From: Saprospiraceae bacterium
GTDB taxonomy: Bacteria > Bacteroidota > Bacteroidia > Chitinophagales > Saprospiraceae
DNA length: 64,000 nucleotides
Reading direction: 5' to 3'
Assembly (NCBI GenBank): GCA_028280415.1
Contig: JANQLV010000053.1
Location: 1 to 64,000, forward strand
Part shown: positions 1 to 8,351 of the stretch, piece after piece
Position numbering within the stretch: position 1 is the first letter of the stretch
Layout: each line of letters opens with the position of its first letter
Program-made: the position numbers and the translations under genes
Notes under the pieces: generated by a model
Seen by the model: only the letters and a program-made list of their open reading frames with translations
Databases searched by the model: none
What the model was told of the DNA's origin: nothing

Positions 1-1
1 C

Positions 2-1603
2 TTCTTTGCAACGGATGAATGTGGTGTAACGAGGAGCTGTGTAGGGACGATCATCATCACGGATACAGAGGCTCCGATCATATTTGAAGCACCTCAGGAG
101 GTATTAGTACCCTGTAATGCAGTGACGGAGCAAATCTTTGAGGAATGGTTATCAACACAAGGTGGAGCAGAGGCGATAGATGGCTGTTGGGGAGAAGATA
201 TTAGCTGGACGACGAATCCGGTAAATCCACAGTTGAACTGTGCAGGAGGTGCTCAGGCGATAGTAGTGGAATTTATAGCGACAGATGGCTGTGGGAACTC
301 AAGTTCAGTAACGGGTATTTTTAATACGAAGCTCCCACCGAATACGATCAATGTAAGTGGAAATATCAAGCGAGAGGATTCAGAAGCAGTAGCGAATGTA
401 CAGATCGGGATAGCAGGTGGAACAACGGGTGTACCGGATATGGATTACACCACAGAGGATGGAAACTATGGAATTCCAGAAATGGAATATGAAGATAATC
501 TATCGGTAGTACCATATAAAAATAATGATCTGTTAAATGGAGTATCAACTCATGATTTAGTATTGTTGCATCGTCATATATTGAACATCGATCAATTAGA
601 TTCACCCTACAAATTAATTGCGGCTGATATCAATAATAACGGGGAAATTTCAACCCTTGATGCGGTCTATTTACGTAGAATGATCCTTTACATAGATGAA
701 GAACTCCCGGAAAACACCAGTTGGCGATTTGTTGCCTCGGATTATATTTTTCCAAATCCATCGAATCCATTTGAGCAGAGCTTTCCGGAGGTGCAGAGCC
801 TGAGTGGAGCGGAGGATGAAGTCGCAGATTTTATTGCAGTCAAAATTGGGGATTTGAACCTAGATGCGGTTACAAACAATCTTATGGCAGTTGAAGATCG
901 TAAGAATCTGGAAACTCTGAACCTTCAGATAAAAGATCAAGACCTAAAAGCGGGGAATACTTATCAGATAGATTTCAAAGCTCAAAACTTCGAACAGATT
1001 AATGGTTTCCAGTTTACGCTTAATTTTGATCCGGAAGCATTAGCTTTTGTACATATTGAATCAGGTGATTTGGATCATTTTGGAGTACAAAACTACGGTT
1101 TGACAAAACTTGATCAGGGAGCTATTACTTTTAGTTGGAACGGGCATGAGAAGGTCGATTTGAAAATGGAAGAAGTAATTTTTAGTCTACATCTAAGCGC
1201 TAAGGCTGATGTACGTTTGAGTGAAATCTTATCATTGAGTTCAGAATATACAAAAGCTGAGGCCTATCAAGCTGATAAATTGATGAATATCAATCTTTCT
1301 TTTGAGCAGGAAGAATTAGTTAGAGCGAGTAATGAATTACAATTGTATCAGAATCAACCAAATCCGTGGAAGGAGACAACTACGATAGGATTTAACCTAC
1401 CTGAGGAAGGAGCTGTCAAATTGGTGATTTACGATGTAACAGGTAGAATGCTTTTTAGTGATAAAGACAATTATGCTCAAGGTTATAACCAGATTGTCTT
1501 GAATCGGTCGGATATAGCAGGAGAATTACCAACAGGTATATTATACTATCGGATCATCACTGATAGAGGTTCGTTCTCCAGTAAAATGATCCTGATCGAT
1601 TAG
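2..1603 (+). CDS. T9SS-exported HYR/dockerin/cohesin-like protein (5' partial)
   Basis: The frame is open from base 2, so the N-terminus lies outside the window. The visible 533 residues begin with a Cys-containing HYR-like Ig repeat ending in TDTEAPII. Next comes a dockerin-like pair of calcium-loop helices (LIAADINNNGEISTLDAVYL, roughly base 600-690) and a cohesin-like beta domain (base 930-1300). The protein ends in a type A T9SS sorting domain (LYQNQPNPWKETTTIGF to the C-terminus). Such proteins cross the outer membrane through T9SS and are attached to the surface or released. Dockerin and cohesin modules in one chain suggest matrix or self-assembly interactions, but that is inference. 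The true function and length cannot be judged from this fragment. Confidence 0.85.
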   Translation, partial: FFATDECGVTRSCVGTIIITDTEAPIIFEAPQEVLVPCNAVTEQIFEEWLSTQGGAEAIDGCWGEDISWTTNPVNPQLNCAGGAQAIVVEFIATDGCGNSSSVTGIFNTKLPPNTINVSGNIKREDSEAVANVQIGIAGGTTGVPDMDYTTEDGNYGIPEMEYEDNLSVVPYKNNDLLNGVSTHDLVLLHRHILNIDQLDSPYKLIAADINNNGEISTLDAVYLRRMILYIDEELPENTSWRFVASDYIFPNPSNPFEQSFPEVQSLSGAEDEVADFIAVKIGDLNLDAVTNNLMAVEDRKNLETLNLQIKDQDLKAGNTYQIDFKAQNFEQINGFQFTLNFDPEALAFVHIESGDLDHFGVQNYGLTKLDQGAITFSWNGHEKVDLKMEEVIFSLHLSAKADVRLSEILSLSSEYTKAEAYQADKLMNINLSFEQEELVRASNELQLYQNQPNPWKETTTIGFNLPEEGAVKLVIYDVTGRMLFSDKDNYAQGYNQIVLNRSDIAGELPTGILYYRIITDRGSFSSKMILID

Positions 1604-1638
1604 ACACTTTTAGACAAATTTTATAATTAGAAAAAGAA

Positions 1639-1672
1639 AGGCTGCTTCTATTTGGAGTAGCCTTTTTATTTT
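1639..1672 (+). terminator. Rho-independent terminator after the T9SS cargo gene
   Basis: An 8-bp stem (AGGCTGCT / AGTAGCCT, one G-T pair) with a 9-nt loop is followed by CTTTTTATTTT. It lies 36 bases after the stop codon of the preceding gene. Confidence 0.75.
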
Positions 1673-2041
1673 GTTGTAACTCAAGGTTTTCTAAGAAAAT
1701 TACTTAGAATTTGATTCAGCAAAGTAGTAAAAACGAGATATTTTCATGACAAGCCATGTTTTCGCATAATCTACTTTTCCGCCAAAATCACATCCCCGCG
1801 ATACAAGCGCTCTCAGGAGGTTAAGAAAGTACAGGGTAGTATTAAAAAATGTTATCAACCAGATTTTTATAATAAATGACCAGGAGATAAACTGGCAGGG
1901 CAAAATAAAGGCGAGTAGATTGAAGTATTAAAGAAGATAAATGAAGAAACTTCTACCTACCAAGGCTTAAAAGGCAAGATGGGCCATACATTCACAATAC
2001 CTACCGAACCGGGATCAGACTTTCTGTTGCAGGCCGGTTAG
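1673..2041. other. Gene-poor stretch with possible gene remnants
   Basis: No convincing gene fills this interval. Two short forward frames look protein-like. One ends near 1880 (...SIKKCYQPDFYNK stop). The other, at about 1919-2041, reads IEVLKKINEETSTYQGLKG and continues to a stop at 2039-2041. They are in different frames and interrupted by stops, which would fit a decayed small gene. I recognise no family, and chance is a real alternative. Confidence 0.25.
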
Positions 2042-2047
2042 AAAATA

Positions 2048-2080
2048 AAATGGGAGACATTTTGAAAATGCCTCCCATTT
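2048..2080 (-). terminator. Terminator hairpin of the SprB-repeat gene
   Basis: AAATGGGAG pairs perfectly with CTCCCATTT, and CATTTT/AAAATG extends the stem inside after a single mismatch. On the minus strand it is followed by a T-rich run. It lies 23 bases beyond the stop of the minus-strand gene at 2103. Confidence 0.8.
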
Positions 2081-2102
2081 ATCAAAAGATAGAATCAATT
2101 AA

Positions 2103-3620
2103 TTATTTACTGATTACCAATCTTCTCATATTTTGTTTTGCACCATCGGTAATTCGAACGAAGTATACACCATTCGTTAGTGTGCTTAAATCCCATTCCA
2201 AAGTACCTTCTAGCGCCTGATCGATCTCATTTACAAAAACCAATTGACCAAGACTGTTCATTAATGAAACTTCCAGATCAATAGGTTGATTGAAAGCGTA
2301 GCTAATAGTAGCTTGCGTATTCGCAGGATTAGGGAATAATTCTACATAACGCGTACTTGTAATCTCGTTTACATCTACGATTTCATCTACAGTGATTTCT
2401 TCGATGATGTCGTCGAAACAACCAGAATCATCCGTGATTGTAACCGTATATATTCCAGCATCCAATCCGGTAATCGCAGCAGTCATCTCTCCATTACTCC
2501 ATAAATAGGAGAAAGAACCCGATCCATCTGCCACTGATACACTTGCTTCTCCATTTCCTCCCGGAGGAGTAGTTTCATCCGTTGAAGCAGCTGTTACAGA
2601 AGGTTCTGTGTATTCTGGTAAAAGGGTAAATTCAACAGATGTTCCGGTCAATACACATCCATTCGTAAAGTCAAGACCAGAAAAAGTACCATCTGTATCC
2701 TCTGCACCACCCAATACAACTGGTGTCAGGTAATAAGTTCCTTCTGTTAATCCAAGATTTTCATCGTATGGATTATCGATATCGACTGGTCCAGGTTGTA
2801 TTCCTCCGAATGCTCCCAGAAATGCAAGATCAGTAAAAGGACTGGTAGAACCACTAACATCAGCAGAGAATACTGCCCAAATAAATCCGTTAATTCCGGT
2901 TTGTAGTTCCGGGATAACAGTTTCTCCTCCGGTCATTCCGAATTGTAAAGTATCCCCAAAACAAATGCTGACATTCGTAATCCCCGCTGTTCCAACAGCA
3001 ATTTCAGCACAGGTAATTGGAGCAGCAAGTTGTGTAACATTCATACAAAATTCACCGTCAGCTCCATCATATCCGTCTACCATAATGTAGTAAACCACTC
3101 CATCTTCGGTTTCAATACTTACACCCGATTCAAGAGAAGTTGGATAATCGAGGTCCTCACTACAGGCAATCGGCGTAAGGTCCATACAACTTGTACCTGA
3201 ATACAGAGCCATTTGCGTGTCTCCCATATCAATATAATCTGTTACTCCGCAATCTGCAGTTTCGATGAAGTAACGATTACCATCTCCGGTAAAAGTAAAC
3301 CATACTGTGTTTTCCAGTGTCTCATCGAAAAAACAATCAAAACCAGTAGTTACTTCCGTAACCGGGACAGTTGAATTAACATTACTAAAAACCATAGAGG
3401 ATTGTGTATTTCCTTCTCCTGCTCCTAAGAGGTCAGTAAGATCCGCAGCTATATCACAACTATCTGTAAAAACCAATAAACCATTAATATTATCGACATC
3501 ATGTTCGATGGTTGCTTTTTGGTATTTGGGCTTAATTTTAGTAGTGAAATCGGTAAATTGAGCGGTTAATGTAATAGTGACCAAACAAATGGTCAGTAAA
3601 GAGAGTAGTACTTTTTTCAT
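2103..3620 (-). CDS. T9SS type A cargo protein with SprB-like repeat
   Basis: This 505-residue secreted protein starts with a signal peptide (MKKVLLSLLTICLVTITLTA). A pre-peptidase-like beta region with several cysteines follows (residues ~50-200). Around residues 345-405 lies a SprB-type repeat (NGEASVSVADGSGSFSYLWS, then AGIYTVTITDDSGC). The last ~75 residues form a T9SS type A sorting domain (ELFPNPANTQATISY ... GVYFVRITDG ... RRLVISK). Known members of such families are surface adhesins or secreted proteins; a substrate cannot be deduced. The gene is monocistronic, with its own terminator downstream and about 255 bases of non-coding sequence upstream. Confidence 0.85.
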   Translation of the reverse strand: MKKVLLSLLTICLVTITLTAQFTDFTTKIKPKYQKATIEHDVDNINGLLVFTDSCDIAADLTDLLGAGEGNTQSSMVFSNVNSTVPVTEVTTGFDCFFDETLENTVWFTFTGDGNRYFIETADCGVTDYIDMGDTQMALYSGTSCMDLTPIACSEDLDYPTSLESGVSIETEDGVVYYIMVDGYDGADGEFCMNVTQLAAPITCAEIAVGTAGITNVSICFGDTLQFGMTGGETVIPELQTGINGFIWAVFSADVSGSTSPFTDLAFLGAFGGIQPGPVDIDNPYDENLGLTEGTYYLTPVVLGGAEDTDGTFSGLDFTNGCVLTGTSVEFTLLPEYTEPSVTAASTDETTPPGGNGEASVSVADGSGSFSYLWSNGEMTAAITGLDAGIYTVTITDDSGCFDDIIEEITVDEIVDVNEITSTRYVELFPNPANTQATISYAFNQPIDLEVSLMNSLGQLVFVNEIDQALEGTLEWDLSTLTNGVYFVRITDGAKQNMRRLVISK

Positions 3621-3875
3621 AAAAAAGAATTGTTTAAGAATAATTAGATATTATAATAATTAGTTTGAAAACAAAAAACTTCCAATTTCTCAGGGTAAAA
3701 GAGAAAATAAGTGAGTCATTTTTGACCAGGCGGGAATTAAATATTCCAGTCTTATAATTGCAGTTAGGAGATTTCGCGCTAAAGTTATGGAATAATTATC
3801 GAGTAAATCAAAAAAAATCAGGGTTAAAAAGAGTACTTAGACAAACTTGCTTCAATTATCCACATTTAGACAAGC

Positions 3876-5189
3876 TTACGACAAAATTTTACCATATAAA
3901 TCATAATCTGACGCTTCCGTGACCTCAACTATCGCAAAATCTCCGATCCGGGCATAGTTTTTTGCGGCGGGAACGAGGACTTCATTATCGACTTCAGGCG
4001 AATCAGCTTCGGTACGGCCGACAAAAAAACCTCCTTCTTTACGATCAAATAATACTCTGAACTTTTGCCCTACCTTAGCCTGGTTTTTTTCAAAAGATAT
4101 CTCTTGCTGTATCTCCATGATTTTGTTAGCCCGTTCGGCTTTTACTTCGGCTGGTACATTGTCCTCCATTTCATAAGCAATTGTATTTTCTTCATGAGAA
4201 TACTGAAAAACTCCTATCCTCTCAAAGCGCATCTCCCTGACAAAGTCAACTAATTCTTCAAACTCCGCTTCGGTTTCTCCGGGATGCCCAACCAGCAAAG
4301 TTGTTCGGATAGCAATGCCCGGTACTTTTTGCCGGGCCAATTCAATCAGTTTAATCGTCTCCTCCTGAGTAATCTGGCGGCGCATCCGCTCCAGAACAGT
4401 ATTGCTGGCATGTTGAAGCGGGATGTCCAGATAATTGCAAACCTTTGGCAATTCTGCCATCACATCGAATATCTCGGCAGGAAATTTACTGGGGTAGGCA
4501 TAATGCAGTCGAATCCATTCAATTCCTTCTACTTCAGAAAGTGCCCTCAATAAATCGGGTAGAGCTCTTTTTTTATAAATATCCAAACCGTAATAAGTAA
4601 GCTCCTGAGCAATCAGCATCAGCTCTTTGACGCCGTTGCGTGCCAGGTTTTCTGCCTGTTTAACCAATGCTTCGATAGGTTGGGAAATATGTTTGCCCCG
4701 CATTAAAGGAATTGCACAGAAAGAACAGGTTCGATTACATCCTTCGGAAATTTTCAGGTATGCATAGTGCTGAGGGGTAGTAATAACCCGCTCGCCAATT
4801 AGTTCGTGTTTGTAATCTGCATTGAGTTTAGCGAGTAGACCGGGTAATTCCAAAGTTCCAAAATAAGCATCTACTTCGGGTATCTCCTGCTCCAGATCAT
4901 TCTTATAGCGTTCTGACAAACAGCCTGTTACATACAATTTATCAATTCCTCCTTTAACCTTAATATCGGCGTATTGCAGGATAGTATTAACGGATTCTTC
5001 TTTGGCAAGGTCGATAAAGCCACAAGTATTGACAATGATTATATTGGCATCTTCTGCCTCACTATCGTGTACGACTTCATAGTCATTGCCTTTCAACTGC
5101 GTAATCAGATTTTCTGAATCAACCAGGTTTTTGGAACACCCAAGAGTGATGACATTGACTTTATCCTTTCGAAGCGTTTTGGTCTTCAA
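3876..5189 (-). CDS. rimO: Ribosomal protein uS12 methylthiotransferase RimO
   Basis: RimO adds a methylthio group to the conserved aspartate of ribosomal protein S12, using two iron-sulfur clusters and S-adenosylmethionine. The 437 residues show the N-terminal UPF0004 domain (VITLGCSKNLVDSEN, with cluster cysteines C18, C56 and C90). The radical-SAM motif C151-x3-C155-x2-C158 (CNRTCSFC) and a C-terminal TRAM domain follow (to DYDLYGKILS). Length and motifs match the family. No ATG lies in frame at the N-terminus; the TTG at 5189 gives the family-typical start MKTKTLRKDKVNVITLGCSK. A -7 box on the minus strand at 5225-5232 fits a leader of about 30 nt. Confidence 0.95.
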   Translation of the reverse strand: MKTKTLRKDKVNVITLGCSKNLVDSENLITQLKGNDYEVVHDSEAEDANIIIVNTCGFIDLAKEESVNTILQYADIKVKGGIDKLYVTGCLSERYKNDLEQEIPEVDAYFGTLELPGLLAKLNADYKHELIGERVITTPQHYAYLKISEGCNRTCSFCAIPLMRGKHISQPIEALVKQAENLARNGVKELMLIAQELTYYGLDIYKKRALPDLLRALSEVEGIEWIRLHYAYPSKFPAEIFDVMAELPKVCNYLDIPLQHASNTVLERMRRQITQEETIKLIELARQKVPGIAIRTTLLVGHPGETEAEFEELVDFVREMRFERIGVFQYSHEENTIAYEMEDNVPAEVKAERANKIMEIQQEISFEKNQAKVGQKFRVLFDRKEGGFFVGRTEADSPEVDNEVLVPAAKNYARIGDFAIVEVTEASDYDLYGKILS

Positions 5190-5224
5190 TCTAGTATGAA
5201 TTTTGATTTAAAACAAATTGTCCG

Positions 5225-5232
5225 CAAAGATA
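5225..5232 (-). promoter_or_regulatory. rimO promoter -7 box
   Basis: The minus strand reads TATCTTTG, an exact match to the Bacteroidota -7 consensus TAnnTTTG. It lies 36 bases before the rimO start codon. I see no clear -33 TTTG at the usual distance. Confidence 0.5.
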
Positions 5233-5263
5233 GGGATTTATTGGAAACTCTTTGCTCGTCTTT

Positions 5264-5330
5264 CGAACATCGAACATCGAACATCGAATAACGAATAACG
5301 AATAACGAATAACGAATAACGAATAACGAA
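5264..5330. repeat. Compound 7-bp tandem repeat, CGAACAT x3 then CGAATAA x6
   Basis: Three perfect CGAACAT units (5264-5284) run in phase into six perfect CGAATAA units (5285-5326) and a partial CGAA. The array sits in the divergent intergenic region between rimO and the beta-barrel gene. It ends six bases before the latter's -7 box. Related heptads occur at 14891, 17528 and 25692. Confidence 0.95.
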
Positions 5331-5335
5331 AATAT

Positions 5336-5343
5336 TACCTTTG
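5336..5343 (+). promoter_or_regulatory. Promoter -7 box of the beta-barrel gene, abutting the heptad array
   Basis: TACCTTTG matches TAnnTTTG exactly and lies 32 bases before the ATG at 5375. The position where a -33 element would fall is occupied by CGAATAA repeat units. Confidence 0.55.
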
Positions 5344-5374
5344 CAAAAGCGTTTAATTTAAAAATCGATGGATT

Positions 5375-6073
5375 ATGAAAAAACTCAGTATATTTTTTGT
5401 TTGTAGCTTGATCTCTTTCGGTCTATCTGCTCAATTTGGGATCAATGCCGGAGTCAGACAAAATGGAGATATGGACTGGCAATACTTTACCGGACAGGAT
5501 GATTTTATGAAAACCGGCTTTAAAGTTGGTCTGGATTACTGGTTTAGATTAAAAAAGGTAAGAGTTGAGTTTACTCCGGAGCTAAACTTCAGTCAATTCA
5601 AGCAGAATTTTGATATCCAGATTACAGGTGAAACCTTCAAATTCAGGAATAATGTATACGGGTTTCATTTCAATACCAATATTTACCCTTTGAATTTCAA
5701 AGATGATTGCAATTGTCCTACTTTCAAGAAAGATGGCCAAATACTCGACAAAGGTTTTCACCTCATTTTATCTCCCGGGGTCAATTATTTTGATTTATCT
5801 ATAAACGCGGATGAATATAAAACCAATGATCTTGTCTTTAGTGCCGGAATTGGTGCAGGGCTGGATATTGGTTTAACGGATTACCTGACACTGACTCCAA
5901 TGGTCCTATATCATCATTATTTTGATGCAGAATGGGAAGATTTGGATACAGCACTCAATTTTACGGATGAGTTACCGGAAAATGCTTCTACCACAACCTC
6001 TTTTAATCAACTTTTCTTTGGTGTACGACTGAGTATCCGTTTAGACGAAATGAATAAATACGGATATAGATAA
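5375..6073 (+). CDS. Small outer-membrane beta-barrel protein (PorT-like superfamily)
   Basis: A 232-residue protein with a signal peptide (MKKLSIFFVCSLISFGLSAQ). It is followed by alternating amphipathic strands typical of small 8-10-strand outer-membrane barrels (FGINAGVRQNGDMDWQYF, VGLDYWFRLKKVRVEFTPEL, FFGVRLSIRLDE near the end). It has no plug, no SusD partner and no enzymatic motif. Two cysteines lie in a loop (DDCNCPTF). Function is unknown beyond an outer-membrane location. The gene is alone, with a promoter that abuts a 7-bp repeat array, so its expression could vary with repeat number (inference). Confidence 0.7.
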   Translation: MKKLSIFFVCSLISFGLSAQFGINAGVRQNGDMDWQYFTGQDDFMKTGFKVGLDYWFRLKKVRVEFTPELNFSQFKQNFDIQITGETFKFRNNVYGFHFNTNIYPLNFKDDCNCPTFKKDGQILDKGFHLILSPGVNYFDLSINADEYKTNDLVFSAGIGAGLDIGLTDYLTLTPMVLYHHYFDAEWEDLDTALNFTDELPENASTTTSFNQLFFGVRLSIRLDEMNKYGYR

Positions 6074-6078
6074 AAATA

Positions 6079-6115
6079 GGGGTATCGATTACAGCATTCT
6101 GAAATCCAATACCCC
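6079..6115. terminator. Bidirectional terminator between convergent genes
   Basis: GGGGTAT and ATACCCC pair, with a further inner GATT/AATC pairing and a 12-nt loop. The hairpin lies between the stops of the forward barrel gene and the reverse beta-helix gene. The minus side is followed by ATTTTTA. Confidence 0.5.
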
Positions 6116-6161
6116 ATTTACAACCTATATGCAAACGGCATATATAATACTTATTTAACTC

Positions 6162-8321
6162 TTATTTTACGAACCCTTTAGAATTGGAGAATTTGCCATT
6201 TGTAATAGTTAAACTATATACACCTTTAGGCAGATTTACTACATTATACGTTTTTGAAAAAACAGATTCGATCTTCTCTACCTGCTCTGCAAACAGTACT
6301 TTTCCTTCCATATTAAGAATACTAATTTCCAGATCACCACGCCAATCGCTTTCAAAAGTAACATTGATATCCGCATCTACTACAGGGTTAGGGAACAGGT
6401 CCAGTTTTCCAAATTCCTTGCGAATTTCAAAGACATTAACCAGTTTCTGGTTTTCATAAGCGCCCATATCGACCTCATCTACCCTTTCCAAACCATCAAG
6501 ATCCAAGAGCGGAGCCCCGGCAGCAATACCTGCATCAACACATGGACTATTATTATTCAAATGATAATCACTACCATAAAAGACAAACTCTGGATTCGTA
6601 TTATTCAGATCATTTGTTCCGGTCAATATATCCATCATTGAAACATCGAAACTCAAATTTCCTCCATTGGAAACGACAGTAGTCTCTCCATCTTCCACCT
6701 CATAGTTCAAACCATCGATATTCGCCATAATAGTATTTTGTAAATTTATGGTAGATGAACCTTCTGTACCATCACGCCAGGTTGCGATCCCTGCACCAAT
6801 GAAGCCCAGGTTATTAGCCATAGTTGTATTCATAATATTAATAGTAGCCTCAATGGTATCGCTGACATTAATAGACATTGCACCACCAATACCGTCATTC
6901 TCTATTATGGCAATATTGGCATCAAAAAGAGAATTGGTAATATTGGCATTTCCATTTCCCATATTGATTCCCCCGGCCTGTTCAGTAGCCGTATTGAATT
7001 GAATAAGACAGTTTTCGATATCCAATTGCGGAATAGGAGTCGTACTTCCGGGCTCATTATCACCAGTGATATTAATCGCTCCTCCCACCTGAGCAATGTT
7101 GAAAAAAAGCTGAGTCATATTTATATTCACATGTGCACTATCATTCTGACTATAAATAGCCCCTCCGTTATCCGCTTCATTACCCTCGAATACGCAGTTC
7201 ATGACATTACTGGTAGCTCCAAAAGCATTGGAAAAACCTCCGCCAGAAGTGTTAGCAGTATTACTTATAAATTCACAGTTCATAAAATTGACCGCAGTAC
7301 GATCATCGTATACTCCTACTCCACCTCCCCAGTTAGCCAAATTATCCTCAAAAGTACAATCGATCACATTTACCTCGATAGGATCAACCTCATCATCTGT
7401 ATGTCTTACCTGCAGACCACCTCCAGAACTGGTCATAGCTGAATTGTCTTCAAAAACACAATTTGTTATTGTACTGGGAGAAGTAGTATTATAGATTCCA
7501 CCTCCCCGGCTGTCAATCGATTCGTTTCCGGTAAAAGTACAGTTAGTGAACATTACACCATTATCCGCACTGTTATACACACCGCCTCCGGTAGACATCG
7601 TCGTATTATCGATAAATTCGCAATCTGTAATAGTTCCTGATTGAGCATTTATATAAATCCCGCCACCATTGTTTCCGCGATTTTCTTCAAACACACAGTT
7701 TTCTATGACTACTCCGGTTGCATCAGCTCCACGTGGATACAAGCCACCTCCAAAATGTCCAAAATTTTGTGTGAAATAACAGTTTTTTACTGCTGGCGCT
7801 CCATAGGTCAGAATCCCTCCTCCTCTTCGATCATTTCCAGACCCGGAGCCGGGCTCTGTATTCCCGTTTCTAATTGTAAAACCATCAATCACCGAAGCCG
7901 TTGTTACCGTATCCGTCAGCCACATTACATGAAGCGAATTATCGGAGCGATTATCATCAAAATTGCCGGGAATATCATCGCTGTTATGATCTCCGGAAAG
8001 AATAGTTTCATTGGTCTCCCAATCTCTATCTCCAAGAGCAGTTTCTGTTCCATCAAAGCCACCGTATAATTCCAGATCATGAGGAAAGGTATAAAAATCG
8101 TCAGAGGAAGGTGTCGCACCTCCCGGCTTATATATTCCGGCAGCTACCCAAATCTGATCATTTGGTGCAGAATTATTCAAGGCATCATCAAGATAAATAT
8201 AGGCATTAGCCCAGGAAGAACCATCGTTGGCTCCAGCAGCATCATGCTTCACAAATATTTGTGCCTGGATTGAATTGCTTATAAAAAGGGCTAATAAAAA
8301 TAGTGTAAAACGTATTTTCAT
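6162..8321 (-). CDS. T9SS type A cargo protein with right-handed parallel beta-helix
   Basis: A 719-residue secreted protein. The signal peptide (MKIRFTLFLLALFISNSIQA) is followed by a polymorphic-outer-membrane/pectate-lyase-like start (VKHDAAGANDGSSWANAYIY). A long right-handed beta-helix then covers residues ~120-600, with many short repeats of the form NCxFxxNxAxxxGGG. The SPCVDAGIAAGAPLLDLDGL stretch before the tail is typical of choice-of-anchor Q proteins. The C-terminal ~80 residues are a T9SS sorting domain (LFPNPVVDADINVTF ... GVYSLTITNG). A surface adhesin or polysaccharide-binding role is possible; no catalytic residues can be assigned. Only 30 bases separate it from the M43 protease upstream on the same strand, so the two may be co-transcribed. 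Confidence 0.85.
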   Translation of the reverse strand: MKIRFTLFLLALFISNSIQAQIFVKHDAAGANDGSSWANAYIYLDDALNNSAPNDQIWVAAGIYKPGGATPSSDDFYTFPHDLELYGGFDGTETALGDRDWETNETILSGDHNSDDIPGNFDDNRSDNSLHVMWLTDTVTTASVIDGFTIRNGNTEPGSGSGNDRRGGGILTYGAPAVKNCYFTQNFGHFGGGLYPRGADATGVVIENCVFEENRGNNGGGIYINAQSGTITDCEFIDNTTMSTGGGVYNSADNGVMFTNCTFTGNESIDSRGGGIYNTTSPSTITNCVFEDNSAMTSSGGGLQVRHTDDEVDPIEVNVIDCTFEDNLANWGGGVGVYDDRTAVNFMNCEFISNTANTSGGGFSNAFGATSNVMNCVFEGNEADNGGAIYSQNDSAHVNINMTQLFFNIAQVGGAINITGDNEPGSTTPIPQLDIENCLIQFNTATEQAGGINMGNGNANITNSLFDANIAIIENDGIGGAMSINVSDTIEATINIMNTTMANNLGFIGAGIATWRDGTEGSSTINLQNTIMANIDGLNYEVEDGETTVVSNGGNLSFDVSMMDILTGTNDLNNTNPEFVFYGSDYHLNNNSPCVDAGIAAGAPLLDLDGLERVDEVDMGAYENQKLVNVFEIRKEFGKLDLFPNPVVDADINVTFESDWRGDLEISILNMEGKVLFAEQVEKIESVFSKTYNVVNLPKGVYSLTITNGKFSNSKGFVK

Positions 8322-8351
8322 ATCAAAAGTGTTAAGGGTGAATAGATAAAA

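Noticed and set aside
5264-5330. CRISPR array
   Set aside because: The units are 7 bp in direct tandem with no spacers and no cas genes nearby; it is a microsatellite-like array.
7641-8069. Forward gene of 142 codons inside the beta-helix gene
   Set aside because: It is a shadow of the repetitive reverse-strand coding sequence and has no family features or promoter.
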